Shown here piece by piece: positions 1 through 6,294 of a DNA stretch of 17,662 nucleotides (positions are counted from its first letter, which is position 1; every line of letters starts with the position of its first letter). The DNA lies in assembly GCA_024648655.1 (NCBI GenBank), contig JAGGDZ010000036.1:1-17662 (forward strand), read 5' to 3'. The notes under the pieces are model-generated. The model did not search any database. It was not told the DNA's origin and was given only the letters and a program-made list of their open reading frames with translations. A program made the translations under genes and the position numbers. This DNA comes from Chloroflexota bacterium (GTDB lineage: Bacteria; Chloroflexota; Dehalococcoidia; Lucifugimonadales; JADFKI01).

Positions 1-322
1 CAGGCAGCAAAAAGCCTGCCGAAAAGGGAAAATAGCCCCATACCGGGGCACCAAAAGGGAGGACACCAGCATCATTCGGTGTCCTCCCTCTGTGATACGG
101 CGTCTTGGCATCCCGACCCCGGCTGCCCGCTACTGCTCAGGGCTTAGCGGCTTCCTCGGAATTTGGAACTCATCGATTTAATGATTCTGTAATACTCGCA
201 ATCTGACAGTAATCTTTCGGAAATAGTATGGCAAGATCAGTTGACTGGAGAGGTGAAATCAGATGATGTACAATGCCGTCAACACGGTAGTCAGCTCGAT
301 GAAAGAGGCCGGGTAGGACAAT
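1..322. other. Gene-free left edge with three hairpins
   Basis: I see no convincing coding region here. The first 90 bases carry three inverted repeats in a row: caggc/gcctg (1-5 with 14-18), gcccc/ggggc (35-39 with 45-49) and a 12-bp perfect stem (56-67 with 78-89). The sequence AAAAGGGA occurs twice, at 23-30 and 53-60. The rest (about 90-322) is the leader of the response-regulator gene. It contains TTGACT at 241-246 and TACAAT at 269-274, but the 22-bp gap is too long for a normal sigma-70 promoter, so I do not call one. Confidence 0.6.
56..89 (-). terminator. Strong hairpin, terminator-like on the minus strand
   Basis: A perfect 12-bp stem (56-67 with 78-89) encloses a 10-base loop. Read on the minus strand it is followed at once by TTTT (complement of 53-56), as in an intrinsic terminator; on the plus strand the following bases (CTGTG) are not U-rich. 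A second, weaker hairpin at 35-49 is also followed by TATTTT on the minus strand. No minus-strand gene is visible just to the right, so the transcript being terminated is unclear. It could equally be a bidirectional end for a gene lying left of the window. Confidence 0.45.
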
Positions 323-1006
323 ATGACACGTATCCTTGTTGTTGATGACGAGAGGGTGGTGACCGAGGTCGTAGAACAGTATCTTCGACTGGAAGGGTTT
401 GAGGTAGCCATCGCCATTGACGGCGAGGACGCCTTGCAGCAGGCTCAGGAGTGGGAGCCGGACCTCATCGTTCTCGACCTAATGCTTCCAAAGATGAACG
501 GATTGGAGGTATGCCGCCGGCTCAGACACGACAGCCGGGTGCCTATCATCATGCTCACCGCGCGGAGCGATGAAGCCGACCGCATCGTAGGACTGGAACT
601 CGGAGCCGACGACTACGTGGCGAAGCCCTTCAGCCCGCGGGAACTGGTTGCCCGCGCCAAGTCCGTACTGCGTCGCTCCTCTTCTTTCGCCCCGATTGCG
701 ACGGGGGGCATCATGCGCTTCGACAATTTAACCGTCAACCCCCAAGCTCGGACAGTAACGCTTGATGGCGCGGACGTCCATCTCACCGGCAAGGAGTTCG
801 ACCTGCTCTTCTTCCTCGCGTCCAACTCCGGACAGGTCTTTACACGAGAACAGATCATGGACCAAGCATGGGACTACACCTACGCCGGCGATACCAGCAC
901 GGTAACGGTCCACATCCGGCGCCTGCGTGAGAAGGTCGAGGTGGATCCGGTGAAGCCGCGCTACATCAAAACCGTCTGGGGCGTTGGGTACAAATTCGAC
1001 GGATAG
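323..1006 (+). CDS. OmpR/PhoB-family response regulator
   Basis: A 227-residue DNA-binding response regulator, normal length for the family. The receiver domain (about residues 3-115) has the acidic pair D8/D9, the phospho-acceptor D52 in a VLDLMLP context, T79 and K101 in a KPF motif. The C-terminal winged-helix domain (about 130-226) has the LTGKEFDLL start and the VHIRRLREKVE recognition-helix region, ending in GVGYKF. The ATG start is preceded by a purine-rich GTAGGA. The histidine kinase follows after 10 bases, so the pair is very probably co-transcribed and cognate. The kinase phosphorylates D52, and the phosphorylated regulator dimerises on DNA. Target genes and signal cannot be read from the sequence, and nothing links the pair to the oxidase cluster except proximity. 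Confidence 0.95.
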   Translation: MTRILVVDDERVVTEVVEQYLRLEGFEVAIAIDGEDALQQAQEWEPDLIVLDLMLPKMNGLEVCRRLRHDSRVPIIMLTARSDEADRIVGLELGADDYVAKPFSPRELVARAKSVLRRSSSFAPIATGGIMRFDNLTVNPQARTVTLDGADVHLTGKEFDLLFFLASNSGQVFTREQIMDQAWDYTYAGDTSTVTVHIRRLREKVEVDPVKPRYIKTVWGVGYKFDG

Positions 1007-1016
1007 AGGCTTTGCC

Positions 1017-2282
1017 ATGACGTCAATGTCCAACATCATAGCAGCCGGAGTGGCAACGCTGGTCGTCACGATTGCCTTAGTGCTCATGCTGACGAAAGTA
1101 ATCCTCAATCCTGCGACCATCGACCTGGTGTACCTGTTGCTGTTCTTGTCCATTTCCGGCGGGGCATCCGTTGGTCTTGGGTTCCTCGCCGCCCGCTGCC
1201 GCCTGCCGTGGTGGGTCAAGTCCCTTCGCTCCAGAATGATCGCGATGTCAGCGACGACGGCGCTGTTGGTTCTGTTCAATGTCGTCGCAACCGCAGTCTT
1301 CTTGATGTTTCTAAACAAGCAGGACCTGTTGTTGATAGCGGGTCTGCTGAGTTTTTCTGTGGGAGTATCGATCTTCGTGGGATTCATGCTATCGGGGCCC
1401 ACGGCGCGGTCCGTCAAAGCCATCGCCGGCGCCGCCGAACGCATGAGCGACGGAGACCTTGACGCCAGGGCACAAATCGAGTCTTTGGACGAGATTGGCG
1501 ATCTTGCCAGCGCCTTTAATGCAATGGCAGGGAAGCTTCAGGCAAGCATCGACCACGAGCGCGACCTTGAAGAGGCGCGGCGGGAACTGATTTCCGCAGT
1601 CTCCCATGACTTGCGGACGCCGCTCTCCTCAATCAGGGTGATGATCGAGAGCATGTACGACGGCGTGGTCTCCGACCCCGAAACGGTTCGTCGCTATCTT
1701 GCCACCACTCTGTCCGAGACCGAGCGACTCAGCCGCCTGGTTGACAACCTGTTTGAACTTTCCCAGATTGCCTCCGGGACCCTGGAACTGCACCTGGAGA
1801 CCGCCCTGATGCAGGACCTGATATCGGACACGCTCGAGAGTATGTCGGCGCAGGCCGTAAACCGCAGACTCCGCCTGCAGGGTGCCGTTGACGATGAGCT
1901 GTCCCCAGTCACCATGGATACCCAACGGGTCCAACGGGTGCTCTACAATCTAGTGCAGAACGCCATCAGGCACACGCCGCCCGATGGCTCCATCCATATC
2001 CGGGCGCGCGACATTGGAGCCGAAGTACAGGTGCAGGTCGCGGACACGGGCGAGGGCATACCAAACCAGGCATTGGAGAAAGTGTTCGAGCGATCGTACC
2101 GGGTTGATCCCTCAAGGTCTCGGGAATCGGGCGGCGCGGGGTTAGGCCTGAGCATCGCCAAAGGCATCGTCGAGGCTCATGGTGGACGTATCTGGGTGGA
2201 GAGCATACCAAACCGTGGCAGCACCTTTAGCTTCACCCTGCCTAAGGCTCCCCGGGGCGTCTCCGCCTTTCTCCCAGCTTGA
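1017..2282 (+). CDS. Membrane sensor histidine kinase (HAMP-HisKA-HATPase)
   Basis: A 421-residue orthodox kinase and the partner of the upstream regulator. I chose ATG 1017 because AGAGG (1005-1009) lies 7 bases before it; a TTG at 984, in frame, would overlap the regulator gene. Four hydrophobic helices (about 5-30, 36-58, 72-99, 102-125) are joined by very short outer loops (NPATID, NKQD) and one basic inner loop (60-73), so there is no real extracytoplasmic sensor domain. Then come a HAMP linker (about 126-180), HisKA with phospho-acceptor H197 in SHDLRTP, and an HATPase domain with N box N315, G1 box DTGEGIP (343-349), F box (357-362) and G2 box around 372-378. Without a sensor domain it may sense the membrane itself or a partner protein. 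Confidence 0.93.
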   Translation: MTSMSNIIAAGVATLVVTIALVLMLTKVILNPATIDLVYLLLFLSISGGASVGLGFLAARCRLPWWVKSLRSRMIAMSATTALLVLFNVVATAVFLMFLNKQDLLLIAGLLSFSVGVSIFVGFMLSGPTARSVKAIAGAAERMSDGDLDARAQIESLDEIGDLASAFNAMAGKLQASIDHERDLEEARRELISAVSHDLRTPLSSIRVMIESMYDGVVSDPETVRRYLATTLSETERLSRLVDNLFELSQIASGTLELHLETALMQDLISDTLESMSAQAVNRRLRLQGAVDDELSPVTMDTQRVQRVLYNLVQNAIRHTPPDGSIHIRARDIGAEVQVQVADTGEGIPNQALEKVFERSYRVDPSRSRESGGAGLGLSIAKGIVEAHGGRIWVESIPNRGSTFSFTLPKAPRGVSAFLPA

Positions 2283-2287
2283 CCCGG

Positions 2288-2309
2288 CAGCCCGGAACCA
2301 TTCCGGCTG
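2288..2309 (+). terminator. Hairpin just downstream of the kinase gene
   Basis: CAGCCCGGAA (2288-2297) pairs with TTCCGGCTG (2301-2309) around a 3-base loop, with one bulged C. It begins 6 bases after the kinase stop codon. No U-tract follows on either strand, so it is more likely a 3'-end stabilising hairpin or factor-dependent end than a classical intrinsic terminator. Confidence 0.35.
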
Positions 2310-2376
2310 GGCAAGAAAAACGAACTCGCGCTTCTTGAGAAAGGAGTGGACGATTGCCCTTCGGTAGCGTTTCCGT

Positions 2377-2562
2377 TCAGGTGGTTGAGTGAAGAAGCCT
2401 GCATATTTGTACACTCCCCGTCCAAGTTCGACTTTCCTGCAGCATGATTCCTGCGGCATGATTGGAAGGAGATTGCGTGCGGGCAGGGAATGCCGCCAGG
2501 GTGAGCAGCAGGACTGCCGGCAGGGCCGTCTTCGAAAACCAGCGTGATGTGTGTAATCTCAT
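2377..2562 (-). CDS. Doubtful 61-aa ORF with signal-peptide-like start
   Basis: I do not recognise this ORF. The ATG at 2562 is preceded on the minus strand by GAGG with a 6-base gap, a good ribosome-binding site. The protein starts with basic residues, then a hydrophobic core (TALPAVLLLTLAA), then a possible signal-peptidase site near AAFPA, and ends after 61 residues. Inside it lies a 14-bp tandem duplication (2436-2463). Removing one copy would shift the frame and open a longer reading frame that runs into the kinase gene, so this may be the remnant of a secreted-protein gene or chance. There is no neighbour support. Confidence 0.22.
   Translation of the reverse strand: MRLHTSRWFSKTALPAVLLLTLAAFPARTQSPSNHAAGIMLQESRTWTGSVQICRLLHSTT
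2436..2463. repeat. 14-bp tandem duplication
   Basis: CCTGCAGCATGATT (2436-2449) is followed directly by CCTGCGGCATGATT (2450-2463), with one mismatch. Because 14 is not a multiple of three, the duplication shifts any reading frame crossing it. It falls inside the doubtful minus-strand ORF. Confidence 0.8.
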
Positions 2563-2620
2563 AAAATACCTCAATCTGACGGAACTGTTGAGAGGTGGCG
2601 GCGAAGCAGGGAGATGATGT

Positions 2621-2812
2621 ATGGCTCCCGCGGTGTTGAGAAAGGCGCAGATTCGCGCCAAGTCTGCGCCGCAAGTGATGACTGCGCTGAGGAGTCTTGT
2701 GCTGAACATATTCAGGCTGTCGGACGCAGCGAACATAGCTGCAGCTATCAGGAACGCAGGCTGGCGACCTAACGGCGCTCTCGAACTGCTTGGGCCGAAT
2801 CCTCCTCTATAA
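2621..2812 (+). pseudogene. C-terminal relic of an ISAs1-like transposase
   Basis: The 63-residue ORF starting here, from about residue 9 to the end, resembles the extreme C-terminus of ISAs1-family (DDE) transposases as I know them. There an 'R(T/A)..SAPQVMATLRNL' segment leads into a hydrophobic helix and then 'NIAAALR....P..AL.LLG'. Visible here are KSAPQVMTALRSL, NIAAAIRN and ALELLG at the matching spacing. A TGA at 2615-2617 closes the frame upstream, and I found no catalytic DDE residues or upstream transposase sequence in other frames. So only the last roughly 55 codons survive, perhaps from an old insertion. The GGGAG before the ATG may be chance; expression is not expected. Confidence 0.75.
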
Positions 2813-2842
2813 CCGAAAGACCCTGCCAACGGAGCGTAATTC

Positions 2843-2872
2843 TTGACCGATGGTGCGACGCCTCGCTACAAT
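2843..2872 (+). promoter_or_regulatory. Sigma-70-like promoter of thrS
   Basis: TTGACC (2843-2848) and TACAAT (2867-2872) are separated by 18 bp. Each hexamer matches the consensus at five of six positions. Transcription would begin near 2879, giving a leader of about 240 bases before thrS that contains a tandem repeat and a terminator-like hairpin. Confidence 0.65.
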
Positions 2873-2897
2873 ATGTGGAATTATCATGTGGAATTAT
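2873..2897. repeat. 13-bp tandem duplication at the thrS transcription start
   Basis: ATGTGGAATTAT occurs at 2873-2884 and again at 2886-2897, separated by one C. It starts directly after the -10 hexamer, so it covers the expected start of transcription. Confidence 0.8.
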
Positions 2898-2976
2898 TTG
2901 TTAACTTCAGAAAGTAAGGAACCGGCGTTGGGAACCGTCTAATCCTATCGTACCCCGAGTATCCATTGACTACGCA

Positions 2977-3018
2977 GCCTCCCGTTGCAGTATTGAGCAA
3001 CGCGGGAGGCTTCTGTTT
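2977..3018 (+). terminator. Terminator/attenuator-like hairpin in the thrS leader
   Basis: GCCTCCCGTTGC (2977-2988) pairs with GCAACGCGGGAGGC (2997-3010), 12 pairs with a bulged CG, around an 8-base loop. U-rich TTCTGTTT (3011-3018) follows. It lies between the thrS promoter and the gene, which is where an attenuator of an aminoacyl-tRNA synthetase gene would sit. I looked for the conserved T-box sequence (AGGGTGGNACCGCG) in the leader and did not find it. It may instead end upstream transcription. Confidence 0.55.
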
Positions 3019-3121
3019 GCCAGTGAAAACCACCGGACACACTGGATATTTATTCCGGCTGAGTAATTGAACGCTCAATACAAGGCGCGAGCCTACTGAG
3101 CAACGCTTGGAGGAAAATGAT

Positions 3122-4870
3122 ATGACCGTGAAACAGGATTCCGACCTCACAGACCTGCGTCAGCGCATCCGCCATTCGGCAGCGCACGTAATGGCCGATG
3201 TCGTGACGCAGATGTTCCCTGACATCAAGCTCGCTATTGGGCCGCCTACGGCAGAGGGATTCTACTATGACTTCCTTACACCCGAACCCTTCCGCGATGA
3301 AGACTTGGAGCGCATAGAGGATCGCATGAAGGCGATAATCGCTGAAGACTACACATTCGAGTACAGCGAATATCCACGAGATGAAGCGCTGGAAATGAAC
3401 GCCGCTGAACCCCTTAAACTGGAAATTATCGGCGAAATTCCACCGGGCGAGGCGATTTCCACATATAGGCACGGCGAGTTTGAAGACCTGTGCGCGGGAC
3501 CACACGTCGAATCAACCGGGAAAATACCGGCGTTCAAGCTGCTCAGTGTCGCGGGCGCGTACTGGCGCGGTGACGAGAAGCGCCCGATGCTCCAGCGCAT
3601 TTACGGCACCGCGTTCGAGTCGAAAGAGGCGCTCGACGAGCATCTGCATCGCCTTGAAGAGGCCAGACGCCGCGACCATAGGCTTCTCGGCAGAGAGTTG
3701 GACCTATTCTCAGTTCACGACGAGACCGGCCCGGGTCTAGTCGTTTGGCATCCGAAGGGGGCGCGTCTGCGGGGCACAATCGAAGACTTCTGGAAGCAGG
3801 AACACTACAACGCGGGCTATGACCTTGTGTACACGCCGCACATCGGACGCTCCACGCTGTGGGAGACGAGCGGCCATCTCGACTTCTACAAAGAGAATAT
3901 GTACGCCTCAATGGATATGGACGGTCAGGACTATTATCTAAAGCCGATGAACTGCCCGTTCCACATCATGTACTATCGAACCGCTATGCGAAGTTACCGG
4001 GACTTGCCAATGCGAGTCGGCGAACTCGGGTCGGTCTATCGGTACGAACGCGGCGGAGTGCTGCATGGACTGCTGCGAGTGCGTGGCATGACGCAGGACG
4101 ATGCTCATATTTTCTGCCGCCAGGATCAGGTAGTCGAAGAGGTCAACGGTGTGCTAGACCTTGACTTTCACCTCCTGGAAGCGATGGGCTTCAACGAGTT
4201 CGAGGTGATGCTATCCACTCGTCCTGAGAAAGCAGTGGGCGACCCTGAGCGATGGGAACTGGCAACCGAATCTCTGCGTCAGACGCTAGAGCGGCGAGGA
4301 ATGCCCTTCGATGTGGACGAAGGCGGTGGCGCGTTCTACGGCCCCAAGATAGACATACACATCCGTGACGCTATCGGCAGACTGTGGCAATGCACGACCG
4401 TACAGTTCGATTTCAATCTGCCGGAACGCTTCGGGCTAACCTACATCGGCGAAGACGGGCAGGAGCACCAACCATATATGGTCCATCGTGCGCTTTTGGG
4501 TTCGCTTGAACGCTTCATAGGAGTGCTCATAGAACACTACGGTGGCGCGTTCCCTGTGTGGCTCGCTCCCGTTCAGGCAGTCGTGATTCCGATAGCCGAC
4601 CGCCATGTAGAATATGCTGACTCCGTTCGTACACAATTGGCAGTCGCAGGAATCCGCGCTCAGACGGACGGACGCAATGAGCGGATGAACGCCAAAATCC
4701 GCGAAGCTCAGTTGCAGAAGATACCCTACATGCTCGTCGTAGGCGACCGCGAGGCAGACGCCGGCGCTGCGGCCGTACGTCTCCGTTCCGGCGAGAATTT
4801 AGGGGCGATTCCGGTTGAGGAAGTTATCAGGCGCATTGTGCAGGAATCTGATTCGAGGGCACAGCCGTAG
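3122..4870 (+). CDS. thrS: Threonyl-tRNA synthetase lacking the TGS domain
   Basis: A 582-residue class II synthetase that charges tRNA-Thr. I chose ATG 3122 because GGAGGA (3109-3114) stands 7 bases before it; an in-frame TTG at 3107 would include that site. The protein begins directly with the editing domain (about 10-170): HxxxH at H18/H22, with C124 and H128 in DLCAGPH. The catalytic core (about 195-475) has zinc ligands C278 (MNCPFH), H329 (DDAHIF) and H455 (HRALLGS), and a motif 2 loop around 307-325. The anticodon-binding domain spans about 483-575. The N-terminal TGS domain found in the roughly 640-residue E. coli type is absent. It has its own promoter and a structured leader; infC follows after 131 bases with a separate promoter. 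Confidence 0.96.
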   Translation: MTVKQDSDLTDLRQRIRHSAAHVMADVVTQMFPDIKLAIGPPTAEGFYYDFLTPEPFRDEDLERIEDRMKAIIAEDYTFEYSEYPRDEALEMNAAEPLKLEIIGEIPPGEAISTYRHGEFEDLCAGPHVESTGKIPAFKLLSVAGAYWRGDEKRPMLQRIYGTAFESKEALDEHLHRLEEARRRDHRLLGRELDLFSVHDETGPGLVVWHPKGARLRGTIEDFWKQEHYNAGYDLVYTPHIGRSTLWETSGHLDFYKENMYASMDMDGQDYYLKPMNCPFHIMYYRTAMRSYRDLPMRVGELGSVYRYERGGVLHGLLRVRGMTQDDAHIFCRQDQVVEEVNGVLDLDFHLLEAMGFNEFEVMLSTRPEKAVGDPERWELATESLRQTLERRGMPFDVDEGGGAFYGPKIDIHIRDAIGRLWQCTTVQFDFNLPERFGLTYIGEDGQEHQPYMVHRALLGSLERFIGVLIEHYGGAFPVWLAPVQAVVIPIADRHVEYADSVRTQLAVAGIRAQTDGRNERMNAKIREAQLQKIPYMLVVGDREADAGAAAVRLRSGENLGAIPVEEVIRRIVQESDSRAQP

Positions 4871-4923
4871 AGAAAATAGTCCATTGGTCTTGCCTTCCCT
4901 CCTGAACGCAGAAACAGGTTTGT

Positions 4924-4958
4924 TGACTATTGCTTAGTCATAAACCTTATGCTATATT
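4924..4958 (+). promoter_or_regulatory. infC operon promoter with overlapping dyad
   Basis: TTGCTT (4930-4935) and TATATT (4953-4958) are 17 bp apart, a good sigma-70-type promoter. A perfect inverted repeat, TGACTA (4924-4929) and TAGTCA (4935-4940) with a 5-base centre, overlaps the -35 box and could be an operator. An alternative -35, TTGACT at 4923-4928, would be 24 bp from the -10 and so unlikely. The leader up to the infC start would be only about 45 bases, with no obvious structure. Confidence 0.6.
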
Positions 4959-5001
4959 CTGTTCATACTATGCCTAATCAGGTAATTTCCCATATGGAGA
5001 G

Positions 5002-5586
5002 GTGAGTAGAATCCCACCAAGAGAGTACCGAGTCAATCATCGTATCCGTGTGCCGGAAGTCCGGCTTGTTGACGAGCGCGGCGAACAACTGGGTGTCATG
5101 CAGACTCGCGAAGCAATAGAGATTGCGGATGAGCGAGGTCTGGACTTAGTCGAAGTGGCGCCTACGGCAAGACCGCCTGTGTGTCGTATTATGGATTACG
5201 GAAAGTTCAAGTACGACAATACCCGCAAGGAACGCGAAGCCCGCAAGGCGCGCAAAGCCAAGGCGATGCAGGAGCAGCGGGAAGTTCGCATGAAAACCCG
5301 CATCGGACAGCACGATCTAGCGGCGAAAACACGGCTTGTGAAACGCCTGCTGGGTGGTGGTGCTAAGGTCAAGGTTTCCGTAATGTTCCGAGGTCGGGAA
5401 ATCGCACACCCTGAACTGGGCATGCAGCTACTCCGCACAGTTGCCAACGACTTGGTGGACGAAGCTCTCCTTGAGCGCCCACCGGCTTTTGAAGGGCGCT
5501 TCTTGGCGATGACCCTCGTGCCGAATCCCAATATGACGGAAAAGTCCAAAGGACCATCACAGGAGAAGGAAGTTGCCCAAACTTAA
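5002..5586 (+). CDS. infC: Translation initiation factor IF-3
   Basis: IF-3 binds the 30S subunit, prevents premature joining of 50S and checks the start codon. The N domain (about 10-79, with EYRVNHRIRVPEVRL and the PPVCRIMDYGKFK linker) and the C domain (about 86-175) are both complete. I give the outer conventional start, GTG 5002 (194 residues), but that codon lies inside the ribosome-binding sequence AGGTGA (5000-5005). The more likely start is AUC at 5011, 5 bases after it, giving a 191-residue protein. E. coli infC starts with the rare AUU and uses it for self-regulation. The only nearby ATG (4994) is out of frame and stops after three codons. The gene overlaps rpmI by 14 bases. Confidence 0.96.
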   Translation: MSRIPPREYRVNHRIRVPEVRLVDERGEQLGVMQTREAIEIADERGLDLVEVAPTARPPVCRIMDYGKFKYDNTRKEREARKARKAKAMQEQREVRMKTRIGQHDLAAKTRLVKRLLGGGAKVKVSVMFRGREIAHPELGMQLLRTVANDLVDEALLERPPAFEGRFLAMTLVPNPNMTEKSKGPSQEKEVAQT

Positions 5587-5776
5587 GACACACAAAGGGG
5601 CACGCGCAAGATTTCGCGTTACCTCCACCGGAAAGCTCGTGCGCATGAAGGGACATCGCAGCCACCTACGACGCAAGAAGTCCAATAAGGTCAAGCGTCA
5701 GTACACCGGCAAGATCGACGTCAGTCCGGCAGACGCCCCGCGAATAAGAAAATTACTCCCCTACGGCGTAGCATAG
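5573..5776 (+). CDS. rpmI: 50S ribosomal protein L35
   Basis: A 67-residue basic protein of the large subunit, starting PKLKTHKGA and carrying the RSHLRRKKS stretch typical of L35. The TTG start is preceded by AGGAGAAGGA (5561-5570), which lies inside the last codons of infC, so the two genes are translationally coupled by a 14-base overlap. The order infC-rpmI-rplT is the widely conserved bacterial operon. Confidence 0.96.
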   Translation: MPKLKTHKGARARFRVTSTGKLVRMKGHRSHLRRKKSNKVKRQYTGKIDVSPADAPRIRKLLPYGVA

Positions 5777-5814
5777 CGCGGCACAAAAGGGCTGCAATTC
5801 GATCCGACTTTCGA

Positions 5815-5871
5815 TACAATAGAATAACTAGGACATTAGACTTACCAGGCGTACTGAACCAGTCGCCTGGT
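5815..5871 (+). promoter_or_regulatory. Leader hairpin (and possible -10) ahead of rplT
   Basis: ACCAGGCG (5844-5851) pairs perfectly with CGCCTGGT (5864-5871). Inside, ACTG (5853-5856) pairs with CAGT (5860-5863) around a 3-base loop, with one bulged T. It ends 10 bases before the rplT Shine-Dalgarno sequence. TACAAT at 5815-5820 resembles a -10 box but has no good -35. L20 represses its own operon through mRNA structure in E. coli and B. subtilis; whether this hairpin does that is inference. Confidence 0.45.
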
Positions 5872-5898
5872 TTGTATGTTCAAAGGAGTCTGATACAA

Positions 5899-6264
5899 GT
5901 GACCAGGATAAAACGCGGCACCAACAAGCGCCGTCGACACAAGAAACTGCTGAAGGCAACCAAGGGACACCAAGGCGTCAGGCACACCCTGTATCGTCGC
6001 GCCCACGAATCCCTGATTCATGCCCTTGCCTACTCTTACGCGCACCGCAAGGAAAAGAAGGGCGACATGCGCAAGCTGTGGAATATACGCATCAACGCTG
6101 CTGCGCGTGCCAATGGCACTACATACAGCCGTCTTATCCACGGACTGAAACTCGCAGGAGTTGAGATAAACCGCAAGATGCTTGCCGAAATAGCCATACG
6201 CGACCCGGAGGCGTTCTCCAAAATCGCGGAGCAGGCGAAGGCACAATTGGAACCGGCGGCTTAA
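5899..6264 (+). CDS. rplT: 50S ribosomal protein L20
   Basis: A 121-residue primary rRNA-binding protein needed for early 50S assembly. The sequence TRIKRGTNKRRRHKKLLK at the N-terminus and the ARANGTTYSRLIHGLK region are typical of L20. I chose GTG 5899, preceded by AAAGGAG (5882-5888), because it gives the usual N-terminus; the frame stays open to a TTG at 5872, which would place the Shine-Dalgarno inside the gene. It is separated from rpmI by 122 bases containing a hairpin. The next gene, sco, is convergent, and the 30 bases between the two stop codons show no terminator. Confidence 0.96.
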   Translation: MTRIKRGTNKRRRHKKLLKATKGHQGVRHTLYRRAHESLIHALAYSYAHRKEKKGDMRKLWNIRINAAARANGTTYSRLIHGLKLAGVEINRKMLAEIAIRDPEAFSKIAEQAKAQLEPAA

Positions 6265-6294
6265 GTCCTAACACAGCCGATCTGCCCCGGATGT

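Larger units (their letters stand above)
2283..3121. other. Long intergenic stretch with decayed elements and thrS leader
   Basis: There is no intact gene of ordinary size here. In order it holds a hairpin just past the kinase (2288-2309), a doubtful minus-strand signal-peptide ORF (2377-2562) with a 14-bp tandem duplication inside it (2436-2463), a transposase C-terminal relic (2621-2812), a sigma-70-like promoter (2843-2872), a 13-bp tandem duplication (2873-2897), a terminator-like hairpin (2977-3018), and the Shine-Dalgarno sequence of thrS (GGAGGA, 3109-3114). The mixture of transposase debris and small duplications suggests an old insertion site now decaying. Confidence 0.6.

Noticed and set aside
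241..274. Promoter for the response-regulator gene (TTGACT and TACAAT)
   Set aside because: The 22-bp spacing is too long for sigma-70, and no better pair was found.
728..1444. 238-codon minus-strand ORF across the regulator and kinase genes
   Set aside because: It is antisense to two clearly real genes, spans their junction and resembles no known protein.
2142..2674. Two overlapping minus-strand ORFs (105 and 165 codons) across the end of the kinase gene
   Set aside because: Both run into the coding sequence of the kinase and show no recognisable family; only the short signal-peptide ORF was kept, at low confidence.
2880..3106. T-box riboswitch in the thrS leader
   Set aside because: The position and terminator fit, but I could not find the conserved T-box sequence or a clear specifier stem.
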